Positions 1-10,497 of a stretch of DNA of 64,000 bases are shown piece by piece. The notes under the pieces were generated by a model. It had not been told where the DNA came from. It saw only the letters and a list, made by a program, of their open reading frames with translations, and ran no database searches. The DNA comes from Sequoia sempervirens. Taxonomy: Eukaryota; Streptophyta; Pinopsida; Cupressales; Cupressaceae. The stretch's first letter is position 1; each line of letters starts with the position of its first letter. The stretch is from assembly GCA_007258455.2 (NCBI GenBank), contig VDFB02000003.1:45087875-45151874 (forward strand). The letters are read 5' to 3'. The position numbers and the translations under genes are program-made.

Positions 1-686
1 AATGATGGAATTATGAGCAAACCTCAGGTTAAATGAATAATTCCTAGCTAATTTCTTTAAATCATGTCCAACTATATAAGAGAAGACCGCTGCTATGTGT
101 ACTTGGATACCATGGAGAAAGGCTAGTTTTTGGGCTCTTTCATCAATCATCCTACCTTAAAACATACCAAAAATCTCCTAGCAATTAGACATAAGAAGAT
201 TTAATATGACTTAAAAAAAATTATTGCCAAAGCGTAAACTTATGATGACTTAACCAGGCTTAGTACACACTCCCTCCCCGTTAACCACTTAGACATATAG
301 AAATTAAATGTAAATTTGCAGCTATTTTTAGTCATGTAGGTGTCCAATAAACCACTTGGTGGTATTTCCCTTCAAGTTTATTTACTTGAATGAAGAGAAA
401 AAGTCCTTTGATTACAATTAGAGAATACATTTGAGGCCTTGGTTGTGTAACTGGTGGACCATAGTCACATTTAACACTTGTTACAAAGTTTGGGAGTTAA
501 AACGTTAAGTGGATTTGATTTGTGATGGACACATTTGGATGGTAGTAACAATAACTTGCAATTTATCAAGACTTGATTACCTTACAACCTGTGAAATTCT
601 AGTGATGAAATGATAGATTAATTATAATGTCACCTTGGGATCGCATCATCATGAAATAACTTCATCCAACATTCTTATGAGTGCAG
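1..686. other. Non-coding sequence upstream of the SET-like exon
   Basis: No frame of useful length and no recognisable element is visible here. The stretch is AT-rich and ends in a pyrimidine-poor but usable splice acceptor (GTGCAG, ending at 686) directly before the open SET-like exon. It is best read as intron or upstream sequence of the broken gene that follows. Earlier exons, if any, lie outside the window. Confidence 0.5.
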
Positions 687-1427
687 GTACCACAAAATAG
701 GTATTTGTCAGATCTATCTTCCTCGAGTGAGGGAAATTCAGGAAGAGAAGAGGAAAGCGAGACATGTAGTATGTCTAAAAGAGGGAGATTAACTAGAGGT
801 CAAAATACTAGAAGAAAATTCCATAAATGCATGGAATTTTTTCTTGCTGAAGGGGGGTCATGTTCTTATGATGATGAGAGGATAGGTGACGTTGAGGTGC
901 CCTTGAGGTACAAACATCTATGGAAACAATGGGTACCCAAGGAGCTTCCTCCAATAAACACTGATTTTTGTGTCAACAAGAGGATATATCGCATAGCACC
1001 ATCGTCATTACATGGTTTGGACCTATTTTGCATGGACGGCATAAAGGTTTGTTACGACAAAATTTTTGAATTGATGGAGTATGTCGGGCCCTATTACAGT
1101 TACAAATATTGGATGCAATTGGTTCGATATACATGAAGTATGCATAGGTATACACTGTCAAAAAATTATATACAACTAAAAGATAATGATCAAAATAAAT
1201 GAGTGGCTATGTACATTGACGGAAGGCCAAAAGCATCAGAGAATATTGTAGGGTTTATAAACAGTACATGACCTGGGTCAACAAATAAGCAACCTAATTG
1301 CATATTTGAAGCGTGTGAGGGAAACTGTGTATTCGTATGTACGATAAAATCAATAACCACAGGGGAAGAATTACTAATCGATTACAATTTGAATCACTTA
1401 GTTACAAACAAAATTACTATGGGGGAG
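687..1427 (+). pseudogene. SET-domain-like exon (histone methyltransferase family relic)
   Basis: One frame runs through the whole exon with TGA stops at 1134, 1200 and 1269. After an acidic, serine-rich start comes a typical SET layout: a glycine-bearing N-terminal strand (SLHGLDLFCMDG), then MYIDGRPKASENIVGFINST, then an Asn-Pro-Asn-Cys-type segment (NKQPNCIFEA), then VFVCTIKSITTGEELLIDYN. In SET enzymes the N-H-S-C and G-E-E-L-x-x-D-Y blocks form the pseudoknot that binds S-adenosylmethionine. Here the usual His-Ser is replaced by Ser-Thr and a following stop. The exon ends in GGGGAG before GTACAT, a good splice donor, in phase 0. The presence of a SET fold is well supported by the two motifs. 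Its substrate cannot be told. Confidence 0.65.
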
Positions 1428-2555
1428 GTACATACTATGCACCATTTTACCCAACCTCCAATTAATGACTCCAATATACCATTTTATTCTTATGTTTTTT
1501 TCATAAGTCTATTGGTTTCATTTCGGTAATTTTTTTATATTTAATTTTTGTCACAGTGGGACATTGATCGTACGGAGAAGGCTCTGGCCCAGAGCACAAA
1601 TCACGATGTATCTTCAGGTGCTTCTACCCGACAGGTTTACCTCATTATAATTGTACAAATTAGATATGAGAAAAATGTTTTATTATTATGTTTTTTTCAT
1701 AAGTTTATTGGGTTAATTTCGATAATGTTTTTAATATTCTTGTTGCAGTTGACTGATCAGGGAAAGGCACCAGCAGTAGACGAGAACATCCATAGAGAGG
1801 TGCAGTCAATATTTTGTGATGATGACATTGCTTATTCAGCAAACCCTCTCGATATGATAAGGAAGATCCAAAAAAAATGCAATGAAGAAATCGTAAAGTT
1901 GATATTCATAGTGCCTCAAACAGATGAGATAAGAGAGAGGGTTAAAATATTGACTGAGAGATCACAAAACTTGCAAGTAAGTTGTCATGAGGTCTTTAAT
2001 TATAACAAAAGTTCATTCATGGTTTTATATTTTGTACTCTAATATGTCATGAACTAAAATATTTGTTGTTTTTATAGGGTTATTTGCCTCCTCATGATGC
2101 TCCTAGCCATGATCAGGGTACTGCAAGTGCTGCCAGAGGAGTAGGGGTTGGTACAAGTGTCCATCATGATCTTCCTATGCATACATCACATCATCTGACC
2201 CCATCATTTATGCCTATATTGTCGTCTAAAATTTTGGCAACACATACCATGCATGCATCCGTTAATGCACCCTCTAGCAGCGAACACATTCCAAACACAT
2301 GCGTTAGGACATGTACCTGGGGATGCAGAGGCCACTAGTATTGGTGATGTTTTAGCAGCATTTCCTGAATTTTTCCGTATTACTAGTACGGGAATATTTC
2401 CGGTCACACTTGTGGTGACCGAAGATTTCATTCGCATAAAGATAGAGAAAGTCCCAGGTACTTTAAAATGTTTTAATTATTATTATATATAATCCAATTG
2501 AAATTTACTTATTGATCGCTCTTTTTAGACTATTGATCCCATGATCATTTTGTAG

Positions 2556-3311
2556 GAAATGATGTTTTTTATAAACATCTAAGTGATGTTACATTGGAGC
2601 TCTTCGGGCGCACCATACATATACAGTGGAATGCCCAAAATCAAGATTTAAAAGATGAGCTCATTAACCATTTAGTTGTGTTGTTCGGTGATAAATCATT
2701 CAACTGAACCAGGGTCCTTAAGAAAGCTAGTACCTATTTAAAGTATGTGAGGGACCAATATAGGTCACATTTAGAGAAGAACAAAAAGTATGAGTGTCCC
2801 CCCATGATTTTGGAGAGGGGGTGAAAGGACCTGGTGTCAGATGGAAAGGAGAAGGCTGAAAAGAAAAAAGGAAAGACACCACCGGGCCAAGGAAGGTATG
2901 TGATACTATCAATAATATAATTATATACTGATTACTCTTTATTTTTACATAATCTAATATATTTTAAACTTTTCATAGGTTGCCCGACACATCAAAGGCA
3001 ACAAAGGAAAGACTAAAAAACATGGGTAGCACAAACTTGGCTCTGGTGGTTATATGAAATTAGCCGCACAAATTGTAAGTATCAATAAATGAAATATAGT
3101 ATCCAAATAATAAATTGAAAACAATTTTGGTTTTATCACACCATAGAATCAAAATTCATGATCTTATGCAAAAATTTAGGGCTCTGAATTCAACAGAGTT
3201 CCCACAGAAGAGGACTTGAAGATTGCCTTCCAGCAAGGCTATGGAGCTGTGGCTGAACGCCTAAGAGTCTTGACTGGGCAAACACAACCTTCCACTACAT
3301 CTAACACACAG
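2556..3311 (+). pseudogene. Plant Ptta/En/Spm transposase-like exons
   Basis: Exons 2556-2895, 2979-3074 and 3180-3311 read in agreeing phases. They encode a lysine-rich helical region (VLKKASTYLKYVRDQYRSHL), a Trp/stop-Lys-Asp-Leu-Val block, a run of Lys/Glu, then TSKATKERLKNMGS, GSGGYMKLAAQI and EFNRVPTEEDLKIAFQQGYG. From memory this order matches the plant transposase family Pfam lists as Transposase_24, common in CACTA elements. Stops are at about 2704 and 2819 (both TGA). One base is missing just before the GSGGY motif at about 3036, since the reading moves to the neighbouring frame there. The intron at 2896-2978 splits an Arg codon cleanly. Family assignment is moderate because no search was run. 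Confidence 0.55.
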
Positions 3312-4009
3312 GTAAATTAACTCAATAAAATTTATTCAAAATTAAATACTTGTGCAATCTATTCAATATTAATTTCCACCATAAAGTAATTACATGCCTA
3401 TTTGTTTTAAACATTCAAGCAATGATAATACTGCGCATGGCATTGGAATGCAACTTGGTGAGGGTGGAGCACAATGTGTTCCTATAATGGACATCAACAT
3501 CAAGCATCACCGTAGTTTAGTCCTGGCTAGCGGTATTGAAGAACATTAATTTGTTTGTTTACTTTATCTTTGTCTTTTGACTTATCTTTTTGCGCTCATT
3601 TCGATGACCTATCAATGATGTCCCAAGCAAAGGGATTTAGAGAGATAGAAATGGGGCAATGATCATTATCTTTTTATCTATTGTGCTTGTTGGATATTCT
3701 TGTAATATAACCTTGGTCATACGTGCTTTGTTTGGGTGTAGGGAGGATGTTTTAGGTATCTTGTTGACCACATAGGAAGGATTTCCTTTCTATGTTTTGG
3801 TCTGAGATGATTAGAATATCTAATCTTCATTTTGAACAAGGTTTCATATGCCAGGTGTGAATAGTACTCCTATCTGATTGCTGAGTGAAAGTCCATCACA
3901 CTAGGTGCAATGCCATCCTGGTTCTTTTTACCTTGATGCATTGTTCCTATATGTGTTATCAAACATAAGGTAATTGTTCCTTTTAAAATCCCAAATCCCC
4001 GATAAGCAA

Positions 4010-5740
4010 ATAATCATAATCATCATCATTATCATCTAGTGACTTTTTGGAATCTCTTATGTTCTATATTTTTTCTGCACTAACATGGTACCATGACAGT
4101 TAATCACAAATCATTATCACTAGTGCATCCATCTTGCATTCATAAACCATCAGCATATTGTATAACTCATACCATATCATATAGAAAGCATTTATCAAAT
4201 CACCTACATCATTGCATAATATAGATTGGTTATTCTAAGCATCTCATAAACCATACATATGCATTCATTATATAAGCATAAAAGAAACCATCTCATATGC
4301 ATTATTAAGCTCATATCACATACCTCATAAAACATCCATTGCATAATCATAAAGGGAATATCATGTACATCATTTACATAGGCATTATTAACATCCATTG
4401 CATCATATGCATACATATCATCCATTTGCATTATCATAAAATATGCGGGTATGTGCAGGATCATGATGGGCCAAAAAGTGGCAATATGATGGGTATGTGG
4501 CTGGCGACTTTTTGTTTACCTAAAATTGATGAAACAAAAATGGTTTTTAAAGGAGATTCTCATCTTTCCACCGATATAAATTATGCTTTACTTTGAATTT
4601 AATAAGTAATTATTATTCATTTTCTTTTCAAATTACGACTAAAGTCCTGATTGATAGGTTGATTGAAAAACATCTATAGCTTTCAAATGGTATCACATTT
4701 TTTGAATCCAAAACATGTGTCACATTCTAGGCTTCACATACTATGGGATTAAAAAATGAAAAATTGAATTTCATGAAGTTTTGACCAAGTTAAGGTGGTT
4801 AGACATAGGAGTTTTTATATCTTTTCAAAAGTTGTAATAAAATATTCATAATTAATTATTTACTTGGAAAAAATTACAAAAAAATATGCATCACATCAGG
4901 GCATGAGTCCTCTACTTATATCTAAAATTTTATAAAAAAATATTATCATTTTATTGTGGTTAGGGTGGTTAGACAGACACCTACTTATTTTTTCCCTGAA
5001 ATTTAAGTACCATTGCATTGAAATTTAAATTTTTCACCAAATAGATTTTTTTAAAAAAAAAAAAAACCTAGTAGTTTATAAACTACATTCAATTTTCTAC
5101 AGATTCTATTCTTACATATTTTTTAAATAATATAGATAACTTATTCAAATTTTTACGTCAAGTTGCCTAACTCTAAATTTTTTGAATTTTTTGCCACTTA
5201 AGGGACTATTTTTTCCATGATGATCCTGGACATACCTATGCATCATATCATAAACATCATACATCATTCCATACATCATTAAATATATCACTACATCATA
5301 TCATCATCATAACATCATAAGTGCATCGTCATATCATTTATGAGAAAAGTACTGAAAAGAAAAGATTACATCCTATACATCTCATCATCATCCATTAAGT
5401 GCATAATATCGATTTATTAGTCTAAGCATTTTCAAATCATAACATTTTGCATTTTCCATACATCATAAAAATTGCATAAGAAAAGATACTGAAAAAGAAA
5501 ATGCATCCATAGATCATTGCATCACATCATCACATCATAAAGTCATACATTACATAGCATCATCATCACATAGGTACCATATTAAATCATCTCATAATAA
5601 CATACATAAGATAGAATAATGGCATCTCATATAGAAATAGACTCCATCCATAATGCATAAAATAGAATAGGACACATCATTAAATCATTGCATCTCATAT
5701 ATATCATCAAATAATATATTGTCATTGTACAAAATCTAGA
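4010..5740. repeat. CAT/ATCAT-rich degenerate simple repeat inside T
   Basis: Two stretches, about 4010-4450 and 5220-5740, are built of irregular CAT, ATCAT, CATACAT and GCATAAT units with no fixed period. Between them lies plain AT-rich DNA. The short His/Ile/Met/Tyr-rich frames found here are products of the repeat, not genes. Tat-lineage elements often carry tandem repeats between integrase and the 3' LTR, so the location is as expected. Confidence 0.7.
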
Positions 5741-6574
5741 TCAAGTGCGTATCAGATACATAAAGTACAAATTCCCATGGGGCTATCAAAAATGAGCCCA
5801 TGGGGCACAAAAGAATCATGTCTGTGATCAAAGAATGCTCTAACCCTACTGGCTTCCCTTGCCCTTGCTAGGTTGTCTCTCTTTGTGGTGCTCAGGGGCT
5901 CTGTATCCTGTCTGCTATGAAAAGTCTAGGACCCGGGATGCTTGGGGCATGACTTGATGGTAATGAACCCTATAATTGTTGGCCTCCCTGACCGCCTCCC
6001 TGTATGTGTGTAATGGAACTAAAATCCAGGAGGAAGAGGAAGACATGCTCTCAAGCTATTGACGACAGCCCGTCTCCTGAGATACACTAAGCTTTGTAGA
6101 CTACCTTTGCTAGATAGACTAATCTCTCTCCTATCACAACTGGTCTCTCTCTGCCATCAAGGTAGCAACCTATCCCTGTAGCCCTACAACCTAAGCCTAT
6201 AACTACTATAACTGGGCATCTCTCTGATTAGGCAATGATGGAGGTCCCTGATCTCTCGGTGGTTGCCGATCTGGCTACCTATCCTGTCATCCCTAGTCCT
6301 AATCTTGTCGAGGGGAATCTTGCCTTGGATGGTTCGGCTATTGATCAGGCTGCTAATCCTAATGGCCCATGGCCTAATCTAGCTGATGTGGTGGCCCATC
6401 TCCTCCTTGGTCCCCGTCCTTGTCTCTGTCTCTGTCCCCTTGGCTCCCCTGGCCACGACCTCACCCTACTCCTCTACCTCTAGCCTTGCATTGTGCCGAT
6501 GGTGTACCTGGCACTGTTAATCTAAGAGGTGGCCAGAACCAATATTTGCAAGCTTGAGTGGTATCTACGTCAAC

Positions 6575-8188
6575 CTAACCTTGATTATATGGCCACATCC
6601 TGGCCACCAGCTGCCTGAATGAATCAATCGCCTCCTGCGCTGGAATGTAATGGCCCCAAGAGGACTCCCTCATAGTACACATGAATATCACCATGTACTA
6701 GTCATGGGGTCTGTCCTGAGGCTCCCTAAACTTCCTTTGTACTCTACCTGATAGGTATCTCTCTATCATTGTGTGCTCCCTACCCTACATAAGTCTATCC
6801 TATCGAGCAAAGAAGAGTTGTTACACATCATCGTACCATGTGGGCCATCCAATATATGGCCGCCATGTGAAAGCTTGCATGTCATCTAGGACTCTCCTCT
6901 AGTGGGGAATTCCAACCTATCCTGTGAATGTAAATTGAACTCCTCCCTGGTATCTCTAGACAACTGGATTGTCTGGATTCATGTAAACTACAATAACTCT
7001 CAGGAAAAGCACAATGATGTGCTCCTAGGCCCAGATATGGAGGAGTGTAACACCAACCTCGATGGCTCTGCCCTCATCGTATACAAACTCATGTAAATAT
7101 CGATACAATGAGGCCAACAGTACTGGCCCCCATGCAAAGCATACCCGTCACCAGACCATCTGCTCCCAAGTGAGCCCCCATCCAGAACTGAAATATTGGC
7201 CCCACCAATCTGGGGTAACAAGACCTGAAATATTTGCTACTACAACCAAGTAGAAAGGAGACATGACGATCCTGTAGCACTCCAACTCAATCTAGCCCTC
7301 ACAAAAGACAATCTCATTGAGGCCCATCACATCATAGCAGGCCTCCCTACTAACATCCACATCATATATCATGAACTCTCCATGGATGGGTAGTCTAAGT
7401 ATGCACCACACATCCTCTAGTGTGACTGTGGCCTCGCTTGTTGGAAGGTGGAAGGAGGATGTCTCGTTGTGCCATTGCTTAATGAATGCTGTCATCATGC
7501 CCAAGTGATTCCTCACTGGTGGTGCATACGCAACATACCAGAGGCCAATCAACCCCAAGTGCTCCTGTAGTCACTCATGCATCCTGACCAATCTGCTGAG
7601 AATGGAGAATTTGTGCTCACGTGAATGAAGTATCTCTACCTCTTCTTGCATCAGGAAAGCCACTATGTTAAGTTTCATAAAAAATATGATCCTAATTCAC
7701 GTCGATGTGCCTGAAATAGCATATGCGTCGCTATTTGCAGTGTGGCATAGTTTGAAAGTTCCAAACTACACCACTAGGACCCCTAAACTCTCAAACTCCA
7801 CCACCGTGATGTTGTTTGAAGCACGACCCTAAACCTAAATATCCAAAATGGTCTGCTACGACGAACTTTACATATGCAATTTAATTTGGAGTTTGAATCT
7901 AAACTCCAAACTATGTTGCGGCATCGCTATTCGCGACTGTGGCATAGTTTGAGGTCGTGCAGTGTCAAAAAAAACTTTCAAGTGGTGCAATATTGGACTG
8001 CTGAGCAAAAAGTAAACTCGTAAGCTAATAAATGCACGTGAAAATAAAAAACTGAGGTCAAGTCAAGTTGACTCACCGGTGGTCTAGTTTCAGGAAGCCT
8101 CTAGTACATGTGTACTCGATTTGAAATGTGTCGGGGAAGTTATCGTTGTGCCATCTCTTGAAGGGGTCTAAGCTCAAAGGTGCAGAAT
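6575..8188 (-). pseudogene. Plant mobile domain (PMD) gene relic, antisense within T (copy 1)
   Basis: On the minus strand one frame runs from about 7651 (ATG) down to about 6575 with no frameshift, though it holds roughly eleven stops, mostly TAG. Motifs typical of the aminotransferase-like plant mobile domain are clear: MMTAFIKQWHNETSSFHLP, TLEDVWCILRLPIHGE, WWGQYF, WGPVLLASLYRYL, LLHIWA followed by a stop and EHI, FTWRPYIGWP. An upstream exon-like segment (about 8188-8077, FPDTFQIEYTCTRGFLKLDH) ends at a perfect donor CACCG/GTGAGT. An intron to about 7655 is likely. No start codon was found for the upstream segment. PMD proteins occur both in host genes and in transposons. Extra antisense frames between integrase and 3' LTR are known in Tat elements. 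The stops make it non-functional now. Confidence 0.75.
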
Positions 8189-8553
8189 CTCAAAAGGTTG
8201 TGTGCAAATGAATTGGAAGTGACCCCTCGAGGCCTATTTAAGCCTGTAAAATAGGGTTTTTTGACCCTATTTAGTCGTCCAGCTAGGGGTTTTGTCCCCT
8301 AATCCCGTTTTTGCATGTTTTTGTCATCTTGGAGCCTTTTCATACCTGTCGGGCACCTTCTCCTCTTTTTTGCGAGACCACCCAAAAATTCAATTTTTTG
8401 TCCGATCTCTTGAGGGGGCAGTATATTGGCATATTTCTTCTCACTGAGGTAGCAGTGGGGCAATTTTGAAAATTGGAATTTTTTTCCTTTTGATCAAAAT
8501 AGTTTATTCTTTGAACCAATGTAGCGAGTACTTTGTTTCAAAGAAGGACAAAA

Positions 8554-9793
8554 TGTATACATGGAAAATATACCGACATACTTGATCCCAATTTACTAAC
8601 ATCATTTCATCCTAAATCATCTTCTTAGCTTGTCATCAATTTTCATCCCTTAATTCAATAAATCAGTTTGTCTAGTTAAGTCATTATCTCTTGTTAATTA
8701 AATAAGTCAATTTTATTCAATTAACCCTCCTTTATCTATTTAATTAAATAATTCATTTTATTTGATTAAATCCCTAAAGTCTTGCTATTAAATTAAATCA
8801 ATCCTTATTTAATTTAATCTAACAACATCAACCCTCTTTAATTAAATAAATCAAAAATATTTATGTAATTAGCTCTAAATCATATTCCTCTCAACTTTGA
8901 TTTAAATCAATCCAAAATCTAAATCAAATTGTCACATCATCTAATGCTTTGTTAAATTAGTCAAATGCTGATTAATTTAATCCTAATCACCTCAATCCTC
9001 TAGATTTTGCAACTTGCATAATTAAATCATTTATTTGATTTAATAATTCCCTAATTACTTTCAAAATGGCATAAAAAAGGGAATATTCCTCCAAGTTTGA
9101 AAATCCCTCCAAATGGATTTGTCCTTCCAACAAGGCATTCATTTCCTCTTACATGTCCTTGTGCATTGAGCATAGTAGCATTTAATTCATTCATTTCTCC
9201 CTCCAACAAGTCATTTCACAAATTTCAAATTCCACCTAATATCATTTATTGTGCACATTCATCAAAATGTGCTCAAGCTTCCTCCATTCACATCTTGACA
9301 AGTGGAACTTTCCCATTGGATGTTGAATGATCCCACATTGCTCCATTTTTCTCATTCCTCCATCTTGTCTTTCTATAAATAGAAGGCTTTTCTTTGTAGT
9401 TTGGATCCACAACTCAGAGAAAAGTTACTCTCTTCACATTGAGAGCTAATTTTATCCATTTCATATCAAGTGTTCATCATTTTTATGGTTTCATAGCAAG
9501 GTTATGCCAAAATTTCATCAAGGATCTTAAATCATCCACAAATCTTCATCAAGCTTGCATACGAGTTGGGAAAGGGCCAATTTCCACATCAAATTGACAC
9601 CAATTCCCCCATGGGATTGAGAGTTTGCATGTTTAAATAGGATTTCAATTACTTTCTTTGCTTTGTTCTTCAATTTCTTTCTTATTTGAGCATTGTAGAT
9701 GAATTTCATGGGAATCTTGGTTCTTATTTTCATTTGGATCTAATATTGTGTTTGTTTGCTATGTTTGTGTAGGTCTAGGATTGGAGTTCTACA
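8554..9793 (+). repeat. 3' LTR of T (copy 1)
   Basis: The LTR begins TGTATACATGG and ends GGAGTTCTACA. It matches 37237-38481 with scattered substitutions and is identical to 46520-47759 as far as I read. The first 500 bases are made of AATTAAAT/TTTAATT-type runs, and the TATA box sits at 9374. Small frames inside it are not genes. Confidence 0.9.
9374..9381 (+). promoter_or_regulatory. TATA box of the T LTR (copy 1)
   Basis: TATAAATA in the context CTATAAATAGAAGGC, about 410 bases before the LTR end. All three T LTRs in the window keep it. It is the likely core promoter that separates U3 from R. Confidence 0.7.
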
Positions 9794-10133
9794 GAAAGAA
9801 AAGATAGATGTGTGATATGTGTGTGTGATGCGAGTTCAAGAAGATCAGTTTGAAATTCAAGTGTTGAGTTCCTGAAGACAATGAGCTTAAGGTGTACTCT
9901 ATCTTTCAAGCATATTTGCAAAAATGTGGGAAGATTGTGGTGGAATCTCTATTTCATTGAGATAGTTTTCTCTCTGTAACAACTCCCTTCTATCTTCTTT
10001 GTAATTTTGTGGTAGTGATCCCTCATTGGATAATGTGTCATGTCTTGGTAGTGATCCTTTCTAGTAGTGAGCCTTTGTATTTTATTTTAAAAATATTTAT
10101 ATTGTGAGCTAATCCTCTCTGTGCTTTCATAAT
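9794..10133. other. Sequence between T and the A remnant, with target-site duplication
   Basis: It starts with GAAAG (9794-9798), the right-hand target-site duplication of T. The rest has no coding frame. It contains a short TGTGTGATATGTGTGTGTGATG stretch near 9806 and repeated GGTAGTGATCC phrases at about 10010-10070. It should belong with 36648-37236 (left of T in the other copy) as the pre-insertion sequence. Confidence 0.6.
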
Positions 10134-10327
10134 TATATGTTGTAATCCTCTAAGGCAAGGCCTATGAGCTTAGATGCTCACCCATGTTGCCAATATTGCA
10201 TGTAAGTGTTCCATGTTAATGAATATTTTTGTTTTCACATCAATTCTCTGTGTTAATTTCGCTATGTTGACTCATTGCTGCATGATCCGAACTATTCCTT
10301 CTAGAACCCTCCTACTGTGACTGCACC
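10134..10327 (+). repeat. 5' LTR remnant of A (copy 1)
   Basis: It matches the last part of A's 3' LTR (15480-15667) through shared phrases such as CCTCTAAGGCAAG, GCATGTAAGTGTTC and CTTCTAGAACCCTCCT, with about one difference in ten. Nothing upstream of 10134 resembles the rest of the 3' LTR, so the 5' LTR has lost its U3 promoter part. Confidence 0.7.
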
Positions 10328-10330
10328 AAG

Positions 10331-10343
10331 TGGTATTAGAGCC
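10331..10343 (+). other. Primer-binding site of A (copy 1)
   Basis: TGGTATTAGAGCC matches the classic plant initiator-methionine tRNA site TGGTATCAGAGCC except for one C-to-T change. It lies just after the LTR remnant, where reverse transcription would start. Confidence 0.85.
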
Positions 10344-10497
10344 AAGTTTCAAATCTTGAATGCATTCCTAGTGGAAAATAGATTGATGACTTGAGGCAGA
10401 CTACATTTGTTTTCAACCAATCACAAATTGTGAGAGTTGAAACCCATGTAGCTAGATCACTTAATTGAGGCGGTTGCACCATTTCAAGGAGAGATAT

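Larger units (their letters stand above)
687..3478 (+). pseudogene. Broken multi-exon gene: SET-like domain plus plant En/Spm-transposase-like region
   Basis: Seen: a chain of open segments joined by GT-AG introns. Exons are about 687-1427, 1557-1634, 1749-1976, 2078-2457, 2556-2895, 2979-3074, 3180-3311 and a start near 3420. Phases at the junctions agree (0,0,0,1,2,0) once two one-base frameshifts are allowed, near 2290 and 3036. Exon 1 carries a SET-like C-terminal core (GEELLIDYNL). Exons 5-7 resemble the plant Ptta/En/Spm transposase family (WKDLVSDG-like motif lost to a stop, TSKATKERLKNMGS, GSGGY, GYGAVAERLR). In-frame TGA codons at 1134, 1200, 1269, about 2704 and about 2819 break it. 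It ends abruptly at 3478, where the duplicated 16.6-kb block begins. The pairing may be a CACTA-type transposon gene that captured a SET domain, or a host gene built from a transposase. Both readings are inference. The stops and frameshifts make a working protein unlikely. Confidence 0.65.
3479..9793 (+). mobile_element. Tat-type Ty3/gypsy element T, 3' half only (copy 1)
   Basis: This is the 3' part of the element that is complete at 37237-47759: the long non-coding stretch after integrase, the antisense plant mobile domain gene, and the 3' LTR. There is no 5' LTR and no pol in this copy. It starts at 3479 without any LTR terminus, so the break is not a transposition end. The five bases after its 3' LTR (GAAAG, 9794-9798) equal the target-site duplication of the complete copy, which shows this is the same insertion duplicated. 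Confidence 0.9.

Noticed and set aside
687..1427. Reading the TGA codons of the SET exon as selenocysteine
   Set aside because: Land plants lack the selenocysteine system, and frameshifts elsewhere in the gene show ordinary decay.
4204..4596. Overlapping small frames on both strands rich in His, Ile, Met and Tyr
   Set aside because: They are made by the CAT-rich repeat, overlap each other on opposite strands, and recur only because the block is duplicated.
6235..6483. 82-codon plus-strand frame rich in Pro, Leu and Cys (also 44201-44449)
   Set aside because: It lies opposite the decayed low-complexity tail of the antisense PMD gene and has no domain features.
9097..9330. 77-codon frame found in all three T LTRs (also near 37780 and 47063)
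   Set aside because: It lies in U3 upstream of the TATA box. It is shared because LTRs are copies, and it has no motif.
10331..10343. A tRNA gene at the TGGTATTAGAGCC site
   Set aside because: Only the 13-base complement of a tRNA end is present. It is a primer-binding site, not a tRNA gene. I saw no tRNA or rRNA gene in the window.
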